Origin: Ficedula albicollis
Lineage: Eukaryota; Chordata; Aves; Passeriformes; Muscicapidae
Length of the DNA stretch: 64,000 nt
Assembly: GCF_000247815.1 (NCBI RefSeq)
Contig: NC_021684.1
Location: forward strand, 12,586,558 to 12,650,557
Reading direction: 5' to 3'
In this document: positions 34,521 to 48,765 of the stretch, in pieces
Layout: each line of letters starts with the position of its first letter
How positions within the stretch are numbered: position 1 is the stretch's first letter
Made by a program: the position numbers and the translations under genes
The notes under the pieces: model-generated
The model's input: the letters and a program-made list of their open reading frames with translations, nothing else
Databases searched by the model: none
What the model was told of the DNA's origin: nothing

Positions 34521-36904
34521 ACGTGAGGCTGTGTTCACTAATAAACGTCATCAGAATATTTAGTATTTTCTTGCATGATCCTTGTATGGAATTTGAAGGC
34601 AAGTGTAATTAATCCAAGATGTACATATGTTTATATAGTGTCTGAGCTCTGGCTGGTGCTGACAGTTTTATGAGAAGTGAATTATTACTTGTTATAAAAG
34701 GATTTATTTTGCTTTTTGAGGAGCCAGTTGAAAAGTTTAATCTGATTATTTTTCCCCAGTGCAAGACTACACAGACTATTTTGCTTTTTCTGCTGGCAAC
34801 TTTGCTACTCCTGCCTGAGCAGGACAAGCACTGAAGGTCCACAACAGTTTCACTAATGACAAAGTCACACAAAGTCACACAGATCTGGGTAGAACAGGCA
34901 GAGTAAAGGGATGAGACTTCACCATTTGGGAGCACAGACACGTAGTATATATGGGAATAGCTTTCAGCCACTAAGAAATTATTAGGAGAACTATATACTG
35001 AAATATACATATATTTTGATAGGAGTGCTGTGGGGACCAGCTTCTTCTGCTACACAAGTCTTATCTAACTCCATACTCGCTGCTGAATATGCCATGAAGC
35101 CAGAGGAAAGAAATTGCATTGGTCATGCTGCCTGAATTAAAAACGTTATTATAAGGGGGATTAAATTAAGGCTGCAAGTGCATTTTCTAATTTATTTTCT
35201 ACCATTCTTTTAATATGAATGCTTATTATAGTAATAATTTTAAAAGTTATGCAAATTCAGGGAGAAAGGAAGCATATTATGAGCTCTATGTATGCACAGC
35301 AGGCACTGTAACAATTAACTTGATCGCCGACAAGCTTCTTGCATATTTGTGCCTTCAATTCTGATGTTCACTGAAAAAAAAAGGTATATAAAGAAACAGG
35401 ATAAACTGTGGCGTAAATCAACTTGAAAATGCACTTTGTGTGACCTTGGATGCTTTTGATTTTGTCCGTTGACCTTCAGGAAGAGAATAAACAGAGCTCT
35501 GCTCTTTACTTTCCCCTGAAGCTGATTAGTTGTGTGTGGACATATAAATATCAGAAGACCAGTACAATGTAGCCCTTCAGAGACTTAACAATATTTACTG
35601 GTAACACATTTTTTTTTCAAATAAATAACCAGATTTATATTCACAGACACAAATGACACAAAATTATCAACAGGCATTAAAAAGCTGTTCAGGCACAAAA
35701 GAGCTGACTAATGCCAAAAGCAGGCAGTTGTGCAAAAAAGTGGGAAAGAAAAAGAAGTGTATTCCCTTGGAATTAGTCTTTCCCTTTCTTCCTTTGAACC
35801 TTCTTGCCAGTGCTTTTTACTAATATTTGTTTTAGCATTTCTACAGAACTTTCAAAATTTCATTTTTACCTCTTCACCACCAGCAATATCTTCAGCACCC
35901 AACCAGCAAAGGGAAGATCCCATCAGAAATCTTAATTTTTGTGGGGAGACTAACCATAGTTTTCTCACTGATGAGAACATCTCTCTGTACCAGTTCTGTC
36001 AGTAGCTAAAGTACATATACTGAGCAGTGGAATGTGCTCTTGTAATGTTTGAGATCATCAGACATATAATAATGTCTGATGACATTATTATAGGAAAAGC
36101 AAATGAAAATCACCTTTTGAAAAAGGCAATAGAGCAACTGTTGTTCCCGCTGTAGAAAAGAATAGAAATTAAGATAAACAGCTTCATACCAAATCTTTGG
36201 ATAAACTGATGAGATGTGGCAAATCTACCTTCTGTGCTTTTTAAAAAAAATTATTCATTTTGTATGGATACACAATGTAATCTTACTCTGCATGGAAATA
36301 TGGGAGCTGTATGAGAAAGAACATCTTTATGTGACATGAGATTTGCAACTGGCCTCCCTGGCTGAGAACAGGCAGTGAAAGCACTGGATGTGATGTTCTG
36401 GGATCCGCTGCTGTGCCCTCCTTCAGCAGCGATGAACAGGCTGCCTTTATCTGGGACTGCATGAGAACCATCTGGGCGAGTGAGGGGACTCTTTGGCACG
36501 CGAGCAAACAAAACCAAAACACACAGTACGCTGCCTCAGCCAATTCTGGGCTTCTAAGTGAAATTTTATATTTTGAGTACGAGTCGGTTTCTGCTCTTTT
36601 ATTGTTGGAACAAAAGAAGAATTAAATAAAAATATGTACACTGACAACATGCAGCGGCGTCACTAAGCCAACATCCGTATTCCCCTTGAGTCATGTTTGC
36701 ACAGGCCTGTTTTCTCCCAAGACGAGCTTTCCCAGCAATGTCAAACCTTAAGGGCCGATGGCTCCACTCCACACAGCCCCTGGGCATCAGCCAAACCTGC
36801 CTTGTACACACAGATAACAGGTTTTGTACAACAGACACAAGCAAAAATCTGAAAAAAGAGCTTTTAACAGCAAATGAATGAGTATCTCCAAAGCTCACGC
36901 ATAT
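34521..36904. other. Intergenic, no gene recognised
   Basis: AT-rich intergenic DNA with one small inverted repeat (36056-36081). No exon recognised. Confidence 0.6.
36056..36081. repeat. Perfect inverted repeat, 10-bp arms, 6-base loop
   Basis: CATCAGACAT, then ATAATA, then ATGTCTGATG. The arms are exact reverse complements. Probably incidental. Confidence 0.9.
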
Positions 36905-37112
36905 TGGCAATTATGTGGGAGACGAGGCACTGGCACAGGTTGTGCAGAGTTGTGGATGTCCCATAAGTGTTCAAAGCCAGGTTGGATGGGGCTTGGCGCA
37001 ACCTGGTCTAGTGGAAGGTGTTCCTGACCACGGCAGAGAGTTTGAAACTAGGTCACCTTTAGGGTTCCTTCCAACCCAAATCACTCCACGATTCTGTGTT
37101 TCTTTTTTTTTC
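36905..37112 (+). mobile_element. CR1 LINE fragment (3' end, sense)
   Basis: Contains the hallmark CR1 tail in sense: TTCAAAGCCAGGTTGGATGG, GGCTTGGCGCAACCTGGTCT, AGTGGAAGGTGTTCCTGACC, CCTTCCAACCCAAATCACTC and ATTCTGTG. 5'-truncated. Confidence 0.92.
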
Positions 37113-37489
37113 TGAAATGCTTTGTCTATAATGCTTTATTATTATCAGATCAGTAGTAATGCCACCAATGACACCCTTTCAGACTTTATTGTGGCTCTAT
37201 TCAGTGTTTACCAAAAGGCATGAAGACCTGCACACTGCTACTCTCGCACTGAATAAAGAATGACATAATTCTGATAAAAACCCAGGGGCTGTAGATACTA
37301 AATCTAACTCCAACCAAGAATTGCATGGAAGTTGGATTTGATCTGACCAAGGTAAAAAAAATCTCGCTCTTCTGCTCCTGCGAGAGCTTGAAACACCCTC
37401 ACACGCTCGGTGAGGAAGGAGAACCTCTGTCCTTGACACTGGTGAGGCCACACCAAGACTGCTGAGTCTGGGCAGTCAGCAGTCAGACT
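37113..37489. other. Intergenic between two CR1 fragments
   Basis: Unremarkable sequence separating two sense CR1 pieces. The start of the downstream CR1 is not sharply defined. Confidence 0.5.
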
Positions 37490-37960
37490 GCTGAGTGGGC
37501 CCCTCAATTCAGGAAGGGCACTGAGGTGCTGGAGTGAGTCCAGAGAAGGGAATGGAGCTAAAGAAGGGTCTGGAACACAAATCTGATGAGGAGAAGCTGG
37601 GGGTGTTTAGCCTGGAGGAAAGGAAGCTCGGGGGGGTCTTGTGCTGTCTACACGTACCTGAGAGTGTAGCTAGGTGGGGATCGATCGCTTCTCCCACACA
37701 ACCAACAAAAGGACAGGAGGACACGGACTCAAGCTGTGCCAGGGGAGGCTTAGGTTGGACGTTGGGTGGAATTCTTTCACAGAAAGGGTGATTAGATAGT
37801 GGAACAGGCTGCTCAGGAACACGGTGGAGTCACCGTCCCTGGATGTGTCTAAGACTGGACTCAGTGTCACGGTCTAGACACGACGGTGTTTGGCCAAAGA
37901 CTGCACTCAACGATCTCAGAGATCTTTTCCAACCTAGTTGTTCTGTGATTCTGACAAGAA
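37490..37960 (+). mobile_element. CR1 LINE fragment (3' end, sense) abutting CpG island
   Basis: Sense CR1 3' region: GAGGAGAAGCTGGGGGTGTT-TAGCCTGGAG, GAATTCTTTCACAGAAAGGG, TGGAACAGGCTGCTCAGG, GTCCCTGGATGTGTCTAAG, GATCTTTTCCAACCTAGTTG and TTCTGTGATTCTG. Its 3' end lies about 25 bases before the PRKAR2A-side CpG island. Confidence 0.93.
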
Positions 37961-38104
37961 ATGAGTGTACGGGGTCACTGATGTGAAATCAGAGAAAAAT
38001 AAAAACGCAGCAGCGACGGCCGGGAGGCGCCTGCCTGACACTCCCCACACGTCGCCGCCGGCTTTGGTCCAGGGGTTTCCCAGCACCGCTCACAGCCGGC
38101 CCAA

Positions 38105-38154
38105 CCCGCCGTGACCGGCCCCCCCCCCCCCCCCCCCCACCCCGCCGTGACCGG
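38105..38154. repeat. 14-bp direct repeats flanking a 20-base C run
   Basis: CCCGCCGTGACCGG occurs at 38105-38118 and 38141-38154. Twenty C bases (38119-38138) and AC lie between the copies. It looks like a small tandem duplication with a C-run expansion or a consensus stutter. Confidence 0.88.
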
Positions 38155-38254
38155 GGTTTAACGACTGCGGCGGGCGCAGAACGGCGGGCGCCCAGCAGTT
38201 TTCCGAAGAGCTGAACCACCTTGGCCCGCACCCGGGGAACCACCCCGTCGCCCG

Positions 38255-39712
<1,458 letters not shown>

Positions 39713-41568
39713 TATCGCCGGGCGGCGAGCGCGCTGCCAAGCATGTGATAGGGAAGATCATGTGTTATTGTGCAACCTCTTCTGTACTTATCTTTACATT
39801 TCTGTCTTCAAATCATTGCGGACTAGTGTGCTTGGGTTTTTTTCGGTGGAACTGGGGTGGTTTGTTGCCGCTGTTGTGTATTTAAAGGGGCTATTATAAA
39901 GCACTGAAATAACTTTCGCTATTTAGCAACATATTAAAATTCAAAGCCACCTGTATATTGCCTTTATACTGCCAGTCTCGAAGATGGAAAAGATACTTAA
40001 CCTGAGCTGGACCATGAAATGCCACTTGTGATAGTGAAATTTTTATTCTGTCAGAATTGTACTGTGTGTTTTGGGCTATGCGGGGTGTTTGTAATTTGGG
40101 CTGTAATTGAGCCTCAGTGTGAGAAGTTATTTAAAATGCCTGTGAATGGTGGTACTTGGCACACCCAGAATTTTGGACCTGAAATCACTGAATACTTTCT
40201 CATTATTAGAAAGTAGCTTAAAGGGGAGGGGAAGGTGTGAAAAGGCGTGCTTTCCCTGAACTTTCAGTGCCCTCGTTTGAAGGTCTTCTGCCCTTGACCT
40301 ATAACGTAAAGGTTTCTGACTTTTATTGATAGAGGATCCCCTTTTAGAGCAATAACTGGATGTCACCTTGTGGATGAAGTGTGCTCTTAACATCTGCTCC
40401 CTGGTTAACAGTTTTAGAGAAACAGGAAGAAATTAAGCTATGGAACAAATAATTGTTTTTATTAAGGAAGCGTTGAGACACCAGCTATTTTTGCAGTGCT
40501 TTTAGGCTGGGAACTTCACAAAGTAAAGCATATCTTAAGCTCTTGGAAATAGACAAACAGGACATGGAATGTGAGAGACGACAAGAGAGAAATGTACAGT
40601 CAGAATGAATTAAAAACAAGTTTGCAGTAGGTGTCTGGATTTGGATATTTTTTCTCGTGAGAGAGAAGTTCTGTTTAGGGCATGAAGAAAAATAGATTAA
40701 AGTTGAAGGGTAAAGATGTGGACACTGGTGGTGACCGAATTGAAGTTAAGGGAATCTTCAAGTATGAGCACAGATTTATGGAAATTACAGGTGATTTTTT
40801 GCCCTGCAGCCAAGTCGGTGATATTTTCAAACATCTCTAAATATGAAAGAAGTCAGAGTTTCTTGCAGAACATATTTTTAAATTAACTCCACGTTGGAAA
40901 AATTTCAAAAGATAGTTGGATGTAATTCTTAAATACGTGCAATGTCTTTGTGTTCAATATTTTCCTTAAAAAAAAAAGGAACCCAAACCACAAAAAAATC
41001 CCTCAACTAACAAAACCAAACAAAAAACCCACTCCACCAGAACGTCTGATGTCTTTGAGCGCGATTTTGCTATTTTATGGTTAGTTTACCTAGATTTGGG
41101 GTTTGAAATACCATCTTCAGGGAAGTAAGTATAAAACGTTCTTTGAATGTTGCATGAATGTTGCAACTGCAGCTGGATGGATCCTCTGAAATTAAATGTT
41201 TTCAGATAAAAATATAAAAATTTAATGGTTGCATACAGCTTTTCAAATGCAGCTTTACAAAGTGAGGCTGTCCAAAATAGAAGGGTGGTGCCTTTGCTTC
41301 ATGTTTCTGCTTATCATCTTTCTATCTTAGTCAGAGAGAAAATTAAATTAACAAGGCTGAGGACTGTCACTTGTTGTAGTGTAGTCCTTTGGGCAAGTGC
41401 CACTGTCAGTACTGCTGTTTTGTTTCTTATCTGAAAGCCCATGCTGTTCCCCAGGAACAGTGCCGTGTTCTCTGTAACAGCAGGTGAGGATCCCTCTTCA
41501 GGGTCAGCGAAATGATTCTTTCTTGCATTGTTTAACAGTGTGGGTGACAGTCGCCCATCTTCAGTATG

Positions 41569-41612
41569 TGTTAATTAGGTGATTAGTTAATTAGGCTATT
41601 AGTTAATTAGGT
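41569..41612. repeat. Short tandem repeat, ATTAGTTAATTAGG-type unit, about three copies
   Basis: TTAATTAGG recurs three times within 44 bases with ATTAG spacers. A minor local repeat in intron 1. Confidence 0.8.
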
Positions 41613-43964
41613 TCTGTTGTAATTGTTTGTCTCTATCAATGAAAAATGTTAAGTTAGAGATTCTGATACCTGATGACTGTCACAGGTAGGACAATACTTG
41701 TGGAAGACAAGATCCTGGGTGCTTATATCTGCTTAGTATTTAAAGAACATGTGGAGACAGGGGAAGCACACACCTTTGAGTTGCTCTGACAGGTCAAATG
41801 GATGTTTTAAACATGTTTCTATTCTGTTTATAAAGATGAAATTGAGCAGTTGTTTTTGTAAATTATTCTGTTAAGGAAACTTAAAGCTAGTTTAAATAAT
41901 TGCTCTTGCTGTATATGTTTGGAATAGGAAAGATCTTCAGAAATAAACGTGCTTGTCTTTGTGTCTGGCCCAGTATTAAATCAGTGTATGTCACTAGGCT
42001 GCATCTGCATACCCAGACAGAGAACATTTTAGATAAGTTATGTGGGTTTTTTTGTATGCTCTGTGTGCATATGGTCACAGAAGCAAGAATAAGTCGGAAG
42101 GAGGTCTTGGCCTTTGGTGTAAACCATGTGGCACGTCTTCAAGAAATCATGGTGATGCCATAGTGGCACTCCATCCATGTGGTAAAAGTCACTGAAACTA
42201 GCTAGGCTACGAAAAAAGACTTTTGTTCTCTTAGGATGATCACTCTTAGGTGATGCTTAGGAAATTATTTCCAGGTTTGTGTTTTCTGACTGACCCCCCT
42301 GGAGTCTCATCCTTCATTTTAACTGTTTTTGTACATGTTATCGAAGGACATCAGGATGTGACTGTTCAGCAGAGTGTATTGTAAGGCATACGTGGAAATA
42401 AAGTTATGATAGTTGTGGGGGAACCTCCAGAAACGTTTATCCACTGGGCTGTGACAGAGAATTTAAGAGATAAGCTTAACTGCAAAATTGAGAAGTTGGG
42501 AGGATTGGGAAAGTTGCAAAGCAAGACCTTCAAAAATCAGGCTGAGTGTGTAATCAAGGACAGATATGTATTATTCAAGTGTGTTGTTGACCATGACACT
42601 TGTACTTTTAACAAGCAGGCTCTGAATGGCTGTGATAAGACTGTGAAATTAATTGCACAGAAATGGTGTGTTCACTGTTTGGGTTACTGCTTTGGGAAAC
42701 CTCCTGTTGAGGAGCACACCTGAAGCAAGGCAGAGGCTCTGCTTCCCTGTCCCTTCAGGCTATTGCACAAAGGTGCACAATTGCATAAAATTGCAATTGC
42801 ATAAAAGTGCTGCACGATTAACTTTGCTGCTTTGTCTTATTTTTTGTAACAATAAAACCACCTCTGTGTGTTCTTGGAGGTATTAAGTATAACAAGGGGA
42901 CTGAAATATTTTTGGGGTTATACTAACTTGAGCAACTCAGATGTTTCAACTAATTACAAGTTTTTTATTGTAAATAAAATGTTTCCTTCTCAGGATTTCA
43001 CCTTGATATCGAAGGAAAAATGATGTGCTTTACAGCTGCTCCCTGAGCAAAAGAGAGCCCTTCTTAATATTTTGCTTTTGAAATAATCCTCTTCAGTATG
43101 CTCTCTTGTTGTGACAGGAAATGTTGCATATGGATCTAGATGGACAGGTGGAAAGATTCTTTAGCTCTGCACTGAGCTTCTCAGTTAAAATGTGAGGATT
43201 TGCTAAATGTCATCTTTAAAACATCAGTAGAATATCTGAGCAGAAGGGAGTAGAGAAATGCTCGTTTACATCATTAGATCTTGAATGTAGTACAGAATAA
43301 GAGTTCAGTGCATCTTTGAAATATTTACCTTTTTAATTGTTAATGGAAACACTTGGTATTAAATTAAACCTGATTTAGTTTACTTATCTTCTTATTTTTA
43401 AGCATCAGTTGCTTATGGTTTCTTATTCTGAACCGATGTCCTGTGGAATTCCTCAGAAATCACTGTTATATCAGTCACAAAGCATTTATGGTCTGCCTAC
43501 ATCAGTTCACAGGTTAGGCATAACTCCTTGCTGTTTCCCTGAAATAATTCAATGAAACTTGCTGAATTGTAGGAGTTGGATGATGTTAAAACTTTTGTAG
43601 TATAGCATAAGAATAGCAGTCCTTTTGAAAATTACTCTTCAAGTTTTCAGATGTAATTCAGATTCGTTGGATATTGCACATGTTGCTGTGAGATACCTCA
43701 GCTTTAAAATTAAAGTACTTTGAACTTTTTACTAGTGCTTTCATGTGCCTACTTCATTCTTTAACTGTTAACTGTCTGGCAATAAAACACAGTAGCTTTT
43801 TTCTCAAATGTGCAATATAAATTCAGTCCAAAGACTAGCTACTTTATTTAAAATTAGGTAGCACAGTGAGCAGTCTCATAATCTGATAATTAGTAGCTCT
43901 GCATACTTTTTTTAATAGTAGTTATGACAAAAGTGTTTTGTGCTCTGCTTAAGTAGTCTCTAGA

Positions 43965-44060
43965 TTTTTAGGGAGGTGGAGGGAAAAGCTGGGTTAATGG
44001 TTGGACTCAGTGATCTTAAAGGTCTTTTCCACCTTAAACAATTCTATGATCTGACTGCAT
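43965..44060 (+). mobile_element. CR1 LINE 3' tail (sense)
   Basis: GGTTGGACTCAGTGATCTTA-AAGGTCTTTTCCACC and ATTCTATGATCTG match the terminal part of CR1 in sense. Confidence 0.88.
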
Positions 44061-47000
44061 GAAACCTTTGAATTTGGTATACAAAGAAAAATGCACTTTC
44101 TTGCTTTATGTTTTAAAAGGTATGTTCAAACAAGCCTAGTGTCCAGAAAGTATAGAAGCTTTAGAGTTTTATTTATTCTTTGATCTCCATCAATGGCATG
44201 AAATCAATTGTAAAGCAAAATACTAGAGATGCATCTGTGTTCTAAGAGAAATATATTTCTGCATTTAATTTTCTAATTTTATTAAATTTTGGCAGCACAG
44301 TATCTTGGTGTTTAACATAAAAAATATGAAGTGAAGGAATACTGTTGTGCAGCTGCCGTATTTGCACGTCTTTGCTTTTGCAGAGGCGGTTCTCCATGAC
44401 TTAAATCTGAAGGATTAAGTACTAGTGGAACTTCACTCCCTATATTTATCTTGTTCTCATGGGGGAATTTTGAAGATAAACTAAGTATTAAGGAACACTG
44501 ATTTTGCTTCATTTTAGTTGCTTAGTTGCTTGGACAGAACATATAAATACTTTTTTTTTTTCCTGAAGGCCTTTTTACTTCTGTATTTGTTTATCACAAT
44601 AAAATTGTTTTTCAGTACTTGTTCCTGAGGTTGCAATTACTGTATTACATGGTTAGACTAGGAATTTTTTGAACTAAGTAATGTAGTTCTAAGGAAGCCA
44701 GCAATTGTAGCTCAATGGGACTTGAAGGAATGTTTCATCAGTAATCCTCTGTACAAAGGAAAGTTAATCAGAATGTGTCTTTAGCATGTCCTTACCTGAG
44801 ATAGTAAAAGAACTAGCAGTATGAAGTAAAGGGATAAAAGGTGCTGACTGGCTGAGAAACAGAGAATTATAGATGGATTGACTGAAATTCAGATATCCCT
44901 GGATATTGCTAAATGTATATTGATTTACATCAAGAAGGATGAACTTCTATATTAACTATAAAAGCTAAGTTTCTTGCAATTTTGACATAGTGCACGTAGA
45001 GTTATTTGTAATGTCTTGCCCTCAGCACTTTAATATTCCTGTAGCATCTGTTAGATATTCCTTACAATCTCTTGAGAGAGGTACTCTCTTTTTTCGGTTT
45101 GCAGTTAGTGGCTTGACATAATTGTTCTGCTTTAAATGATCAGTATGTCCTAAAATGTGAGCAAGCATGCAGTATTTTTTTGTTTGTTTAAAATTTCATT
45201 TAAGTTTGTATTTGTAGTCTGTTGCATACCAGTAACTTTTCATGTAACTCTTAAGCTTGTTATTTTCTGAAAGAGCTTTAGATAGTTGCTATAACTGTAC
45301 AGATAAATTTTTGACTGTTTCTGCTCTGTTGATGCCCTGCTGTTAGTCCATGTACTAGCCTCTAAAAGAGCATAACTAACTATGAAAGAAGTGGGTAACT
45401 AGGGCCATTATAAATAATTGCTGCATTCTTAAAAGCCTGTGTTTCCATGTTGAAGAGAATTATTGTAAGAAAAGTTGTATGAAACTTCTGAAATTGTATT
45501 CTTCTAGCTGGTTCTAAAATTAAGCTAAAGGAAGATAGTGTGTATCAGTACTAGATATTGTACTGAACATTAATTTCTATTTAATTTTGCTAATTTTTTT
45601 GTTCATTTAATAAACTAATATTAGAATGCTGAGACAATTCTGTCAGTATTCCCCTCGTGCTTATACTGAAGTTTTCTTGTACCCTCTTACCTAAAATAAA
45701 ACAATGGAGATCTCGGGGGAGAGAGGAGACAGCAGAGAACAAGCTCGCTTCAATCTATTCACCAGTCAGTCATTAAAAACGTTAATGTCTGACAGAGCAG
45801 TTGCTCATTATTCAAATGAAGACTGGAAATGTAGCCAAGATGAGCTATGAATGTTTCCCACTGGCTTCAGTAACGTTTTCATGAATGATCATTCATATTT
45901 TCTTGTGAAAGAAGAGGGAGATAGTAATAAATATATCTCACAAATGCACTGGTTCCTGTTTTAGAGGGATGTTATTTCTTCTTCTCTAATGGTCCTTTAG
46001 ATTCCTTTAGTTATGCTTCTTTGTGTTCCATGCTTGGCTTTGCATCAGTACTTCTTTGGTGTGTAACAATTGTTGGTGGTTTTTGATGCATCAAGATCCT
46101 TTGATTCATTTAGGTTTAATTTTTTTCCTGAGGTACTGTCAGCTCCACAGCAAATGGTGTGTACTCTTCTCCAGTCTTTTAATGTCTTTATACATCACTG
46201 TAATATGAAACAGACAAGGGAAATAATAAATCACAAAAACATTAGTTAGAAAAACAACTGGGGGGTGGGATTCAGGAAATCTGAGTGTGGATGAAATGCT
46301 CCTATGTAAAAGACTTGCATAGGCTTACTATGATAGTAATGCTAATAAAGGTTGTGTACTTTTGAGATCCTTTAATGCAAAAGCCTATTTTTCTTTTAAA
46401 AATATGGATCTGAAAGAGGGACCATTGATGGAAACTCCAGAAATCCATTGTGCAGAACAAGCAGCTGTTTTATGGTCATTGATGTTTTGCCTGTGAGAAT
46501 TGTGGAGATGGTGACAGTGTTCTCTGGTGTTGTGTGGAGGATACTTAGAAGAGACAGGAGATTTAGAAGAAAGCACCCTGTCTTACAGTTTTCACACTGC
46601 TAGGATTTGGCCTCTGTACAAATACACAATAAATCATTTATAATAAAGACCAGCATTTTATTAGTAGCAGTTTTGCTGCTAGTCCTGTCCTATGGGGCAT
46701 TTCTTTTCTGTGTAGAAATGGCAAATGATTGAGAGTGGCAGTTCTCTGTACATGGATGTGGAAATTCCCTTTAGGGGGAGAAAGCATCTTTAGGAACAAC
46801 ACCTCTTCAAGGCATGAGGTGGGGACTTGCAGGTATTACTTCTGTAGCATTGCTTTTATTGTCATTTAAAACCAACAACAACCTGGGGGTTTATTTTGTA
46901 AGAAATGTTAAGGCACTCTCTGTTCTCTCCTTTTATTTCCTGGTGGCTTGCAGTACAGCTTTGCTTCTGTTCAGAAATGGTCCCTAGCCTGCAGGGGCTG

Positions 47001-47173
47001 GCATGATGTCAGCTTTTGGTGTGAGGTCATCTTACAGAAGTCTGGAACCCTGCATTCCTTTTTGGGTATTAGTGAAGTCCAGACCAAGACGGTCAGATCA
47101 AGGGCCTGACCAGCCATACTGAGCAAATTGTCACAAAATCTCACTCCAAACGTGTGAAGAAGGGTTAAGATTG

Positions 47174-47403
47174 CAGATTGGAGGGAAGGTGCATGTTCTC
47201 CCACCTGTCACTGTTCTGTCCTTCTGGATGTGAGTGATTTTGTTGCAGAACATTCAGATTGGAGGGAAGGTGCATGTTCTCCCACCAGTCACTGTTCTGT
47301 CCTTCTGGATGTGAGTGAATTTGTTGCAGAACATGGGTGCATGTTCTCCCACCTGTCACTGTTCTGTCCTTCTGGATGTGAGTGATTTTGTTGCAGAACA
47401 TTG
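47174..47403. repeat. Tandem repeat, 81-bp unit, about 2.8 copies
   Basis: The unit CAGATTGGAGGGAAGGTGCA and following bases starts at 47174 and 47255. A third, shorter copy starts near 47336 (period reduced to 67 by loss of about 14 bases). Copies are almost identical. A minus-strand open frame through it (47165-47401) encodes a repetitive peptide with no known relative. Confidence 0.92.
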
Positions 47404-48674
47404 TAGAAACTTGTGGTGTTTGTGTGGGAAATGAAATGTGGTTTTTAGATGAGGGTTGAGAAACTGCTTTGTAGTTTTCCTCTATATTTTTGAATCAACT
47501 GTAGTGCCAATTTCCTCATTCTTGGTGATTGCATATTGACAAACTGCTATAAAGCAGGATGTCACAATGGCTCTTCATTTCCATTTTGGTTCTTCCTCCC
47601 TTGGGACAGCATATTGTTTTCTGCTTCCTATTGAGAAAACTGTGTTCCATAGAAGAAATAAAAAAACCAACCACAAATATTTTTGTGTTATTTTTCCTGG
47701 TGAAGCTCCAGTAAACACTTATTTCTGTGGCAACACTTGTGCTAATTATGATAGTTCAGGAAGAATTGCTTCCTCAAGGACATCTGTAGTGAAGGAGCTG
47801 GTCAGTGTCTGGTTGTCACAGGTATGGGGGGTACCCATTCTGAGAGATGTTTCCTGTGCAGCCTTGGAATGAAAACTCTGAGTTACTTCTATTTTAAAAC
47901 ATATTTTTATTTTTTTGGACAGTAATTTTTCAGAAACAGTTTTTAATGTTATCAGTGTTCCTGATGAACATTTGTAAGTATTTGTAAGACTCAAAGGGTT
48001 TTCAGGTTAATAAATTATGAAAGATGGCTTATTAGAATAAATTAGCATTTAGTCTTCTGTCTTTCATACCTTTGGGGAGGAGCGAGGGAAAGATTCCATG
48101 TGTATTTTTGTTACAAAATGCTAAAAATTAATGCTATTCAGAGTGGTGGTATTTGGAGACCAATTTTGGTAGTGTTAAACATCACTGGATACAATATTTT
48201 TAATTCTAGTCTTGAGATGGTATAACTTTATGATAAAAAGCCATAAACACAATTGGTATTTTTTATAAACATCTCTTAAATCCATGTGAAGTAATTTTAA
48301 TTTCTTACTGCTGGAAACATCTAATTATTAACTGCTTTACCATTTTTTTTCATAGCACAATGAAATAATGTAACTTTGCATGATACGTACTGATTTTTCT
48401 AGTGGTTTTAGCTTTTCTTAGCTTTTCATAGCTGGAAGTTCTGCAGTGTGTACATATGTTGTGAAGAACTGTGTGACTTGGGGAGTTGTATCCTAGAAGT
48501 TCTGCTCCTAAAAGTCAGTTCATTTGGAAGCTGAACCATGCAGCACTTGCCACCTGCTGCAGCTCAGTTTGGTCAAGGAATTTTTTTATCATTACATCCA
48601 AATATTGTCAAATGTTATTTGTCCAAGCATCTTGCTGAGACTTCGGACATCCATAAGCAGATTTGGCACAGTGC

Positions 48675-48765
48675 TCAGAGACCTGGCTCAGTGGTGAATT
48701 TGTGGTTGGACTCAATCAATTATCTTAAAGGTCTTTTCCAACCTAAGTGACTCTATAAAAGAGAA
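48675..48765 (+). mobile_element. CR1 LINE 3' tail (sense)
   Basis: GGTTGGACTCAATCAATTAT-CTTAAAGGTCTTTTCCAACC then TGACTCTATAAAA matches the CR1 3' end. Confidence 0.85.

Noticed and set aside
34283..34612. 109-codon plus-strand frame considered as a new gene
   Set aside because: Underlying DNA follows an old CR1/L3-like 3' region.
42406..42723. 105-codon plus-strand frame in PRKAR2A intron 1
   Set aside because: Protein-like at first sight, but no recognised domain, no clear acceptor and donor pair, and intronic context.
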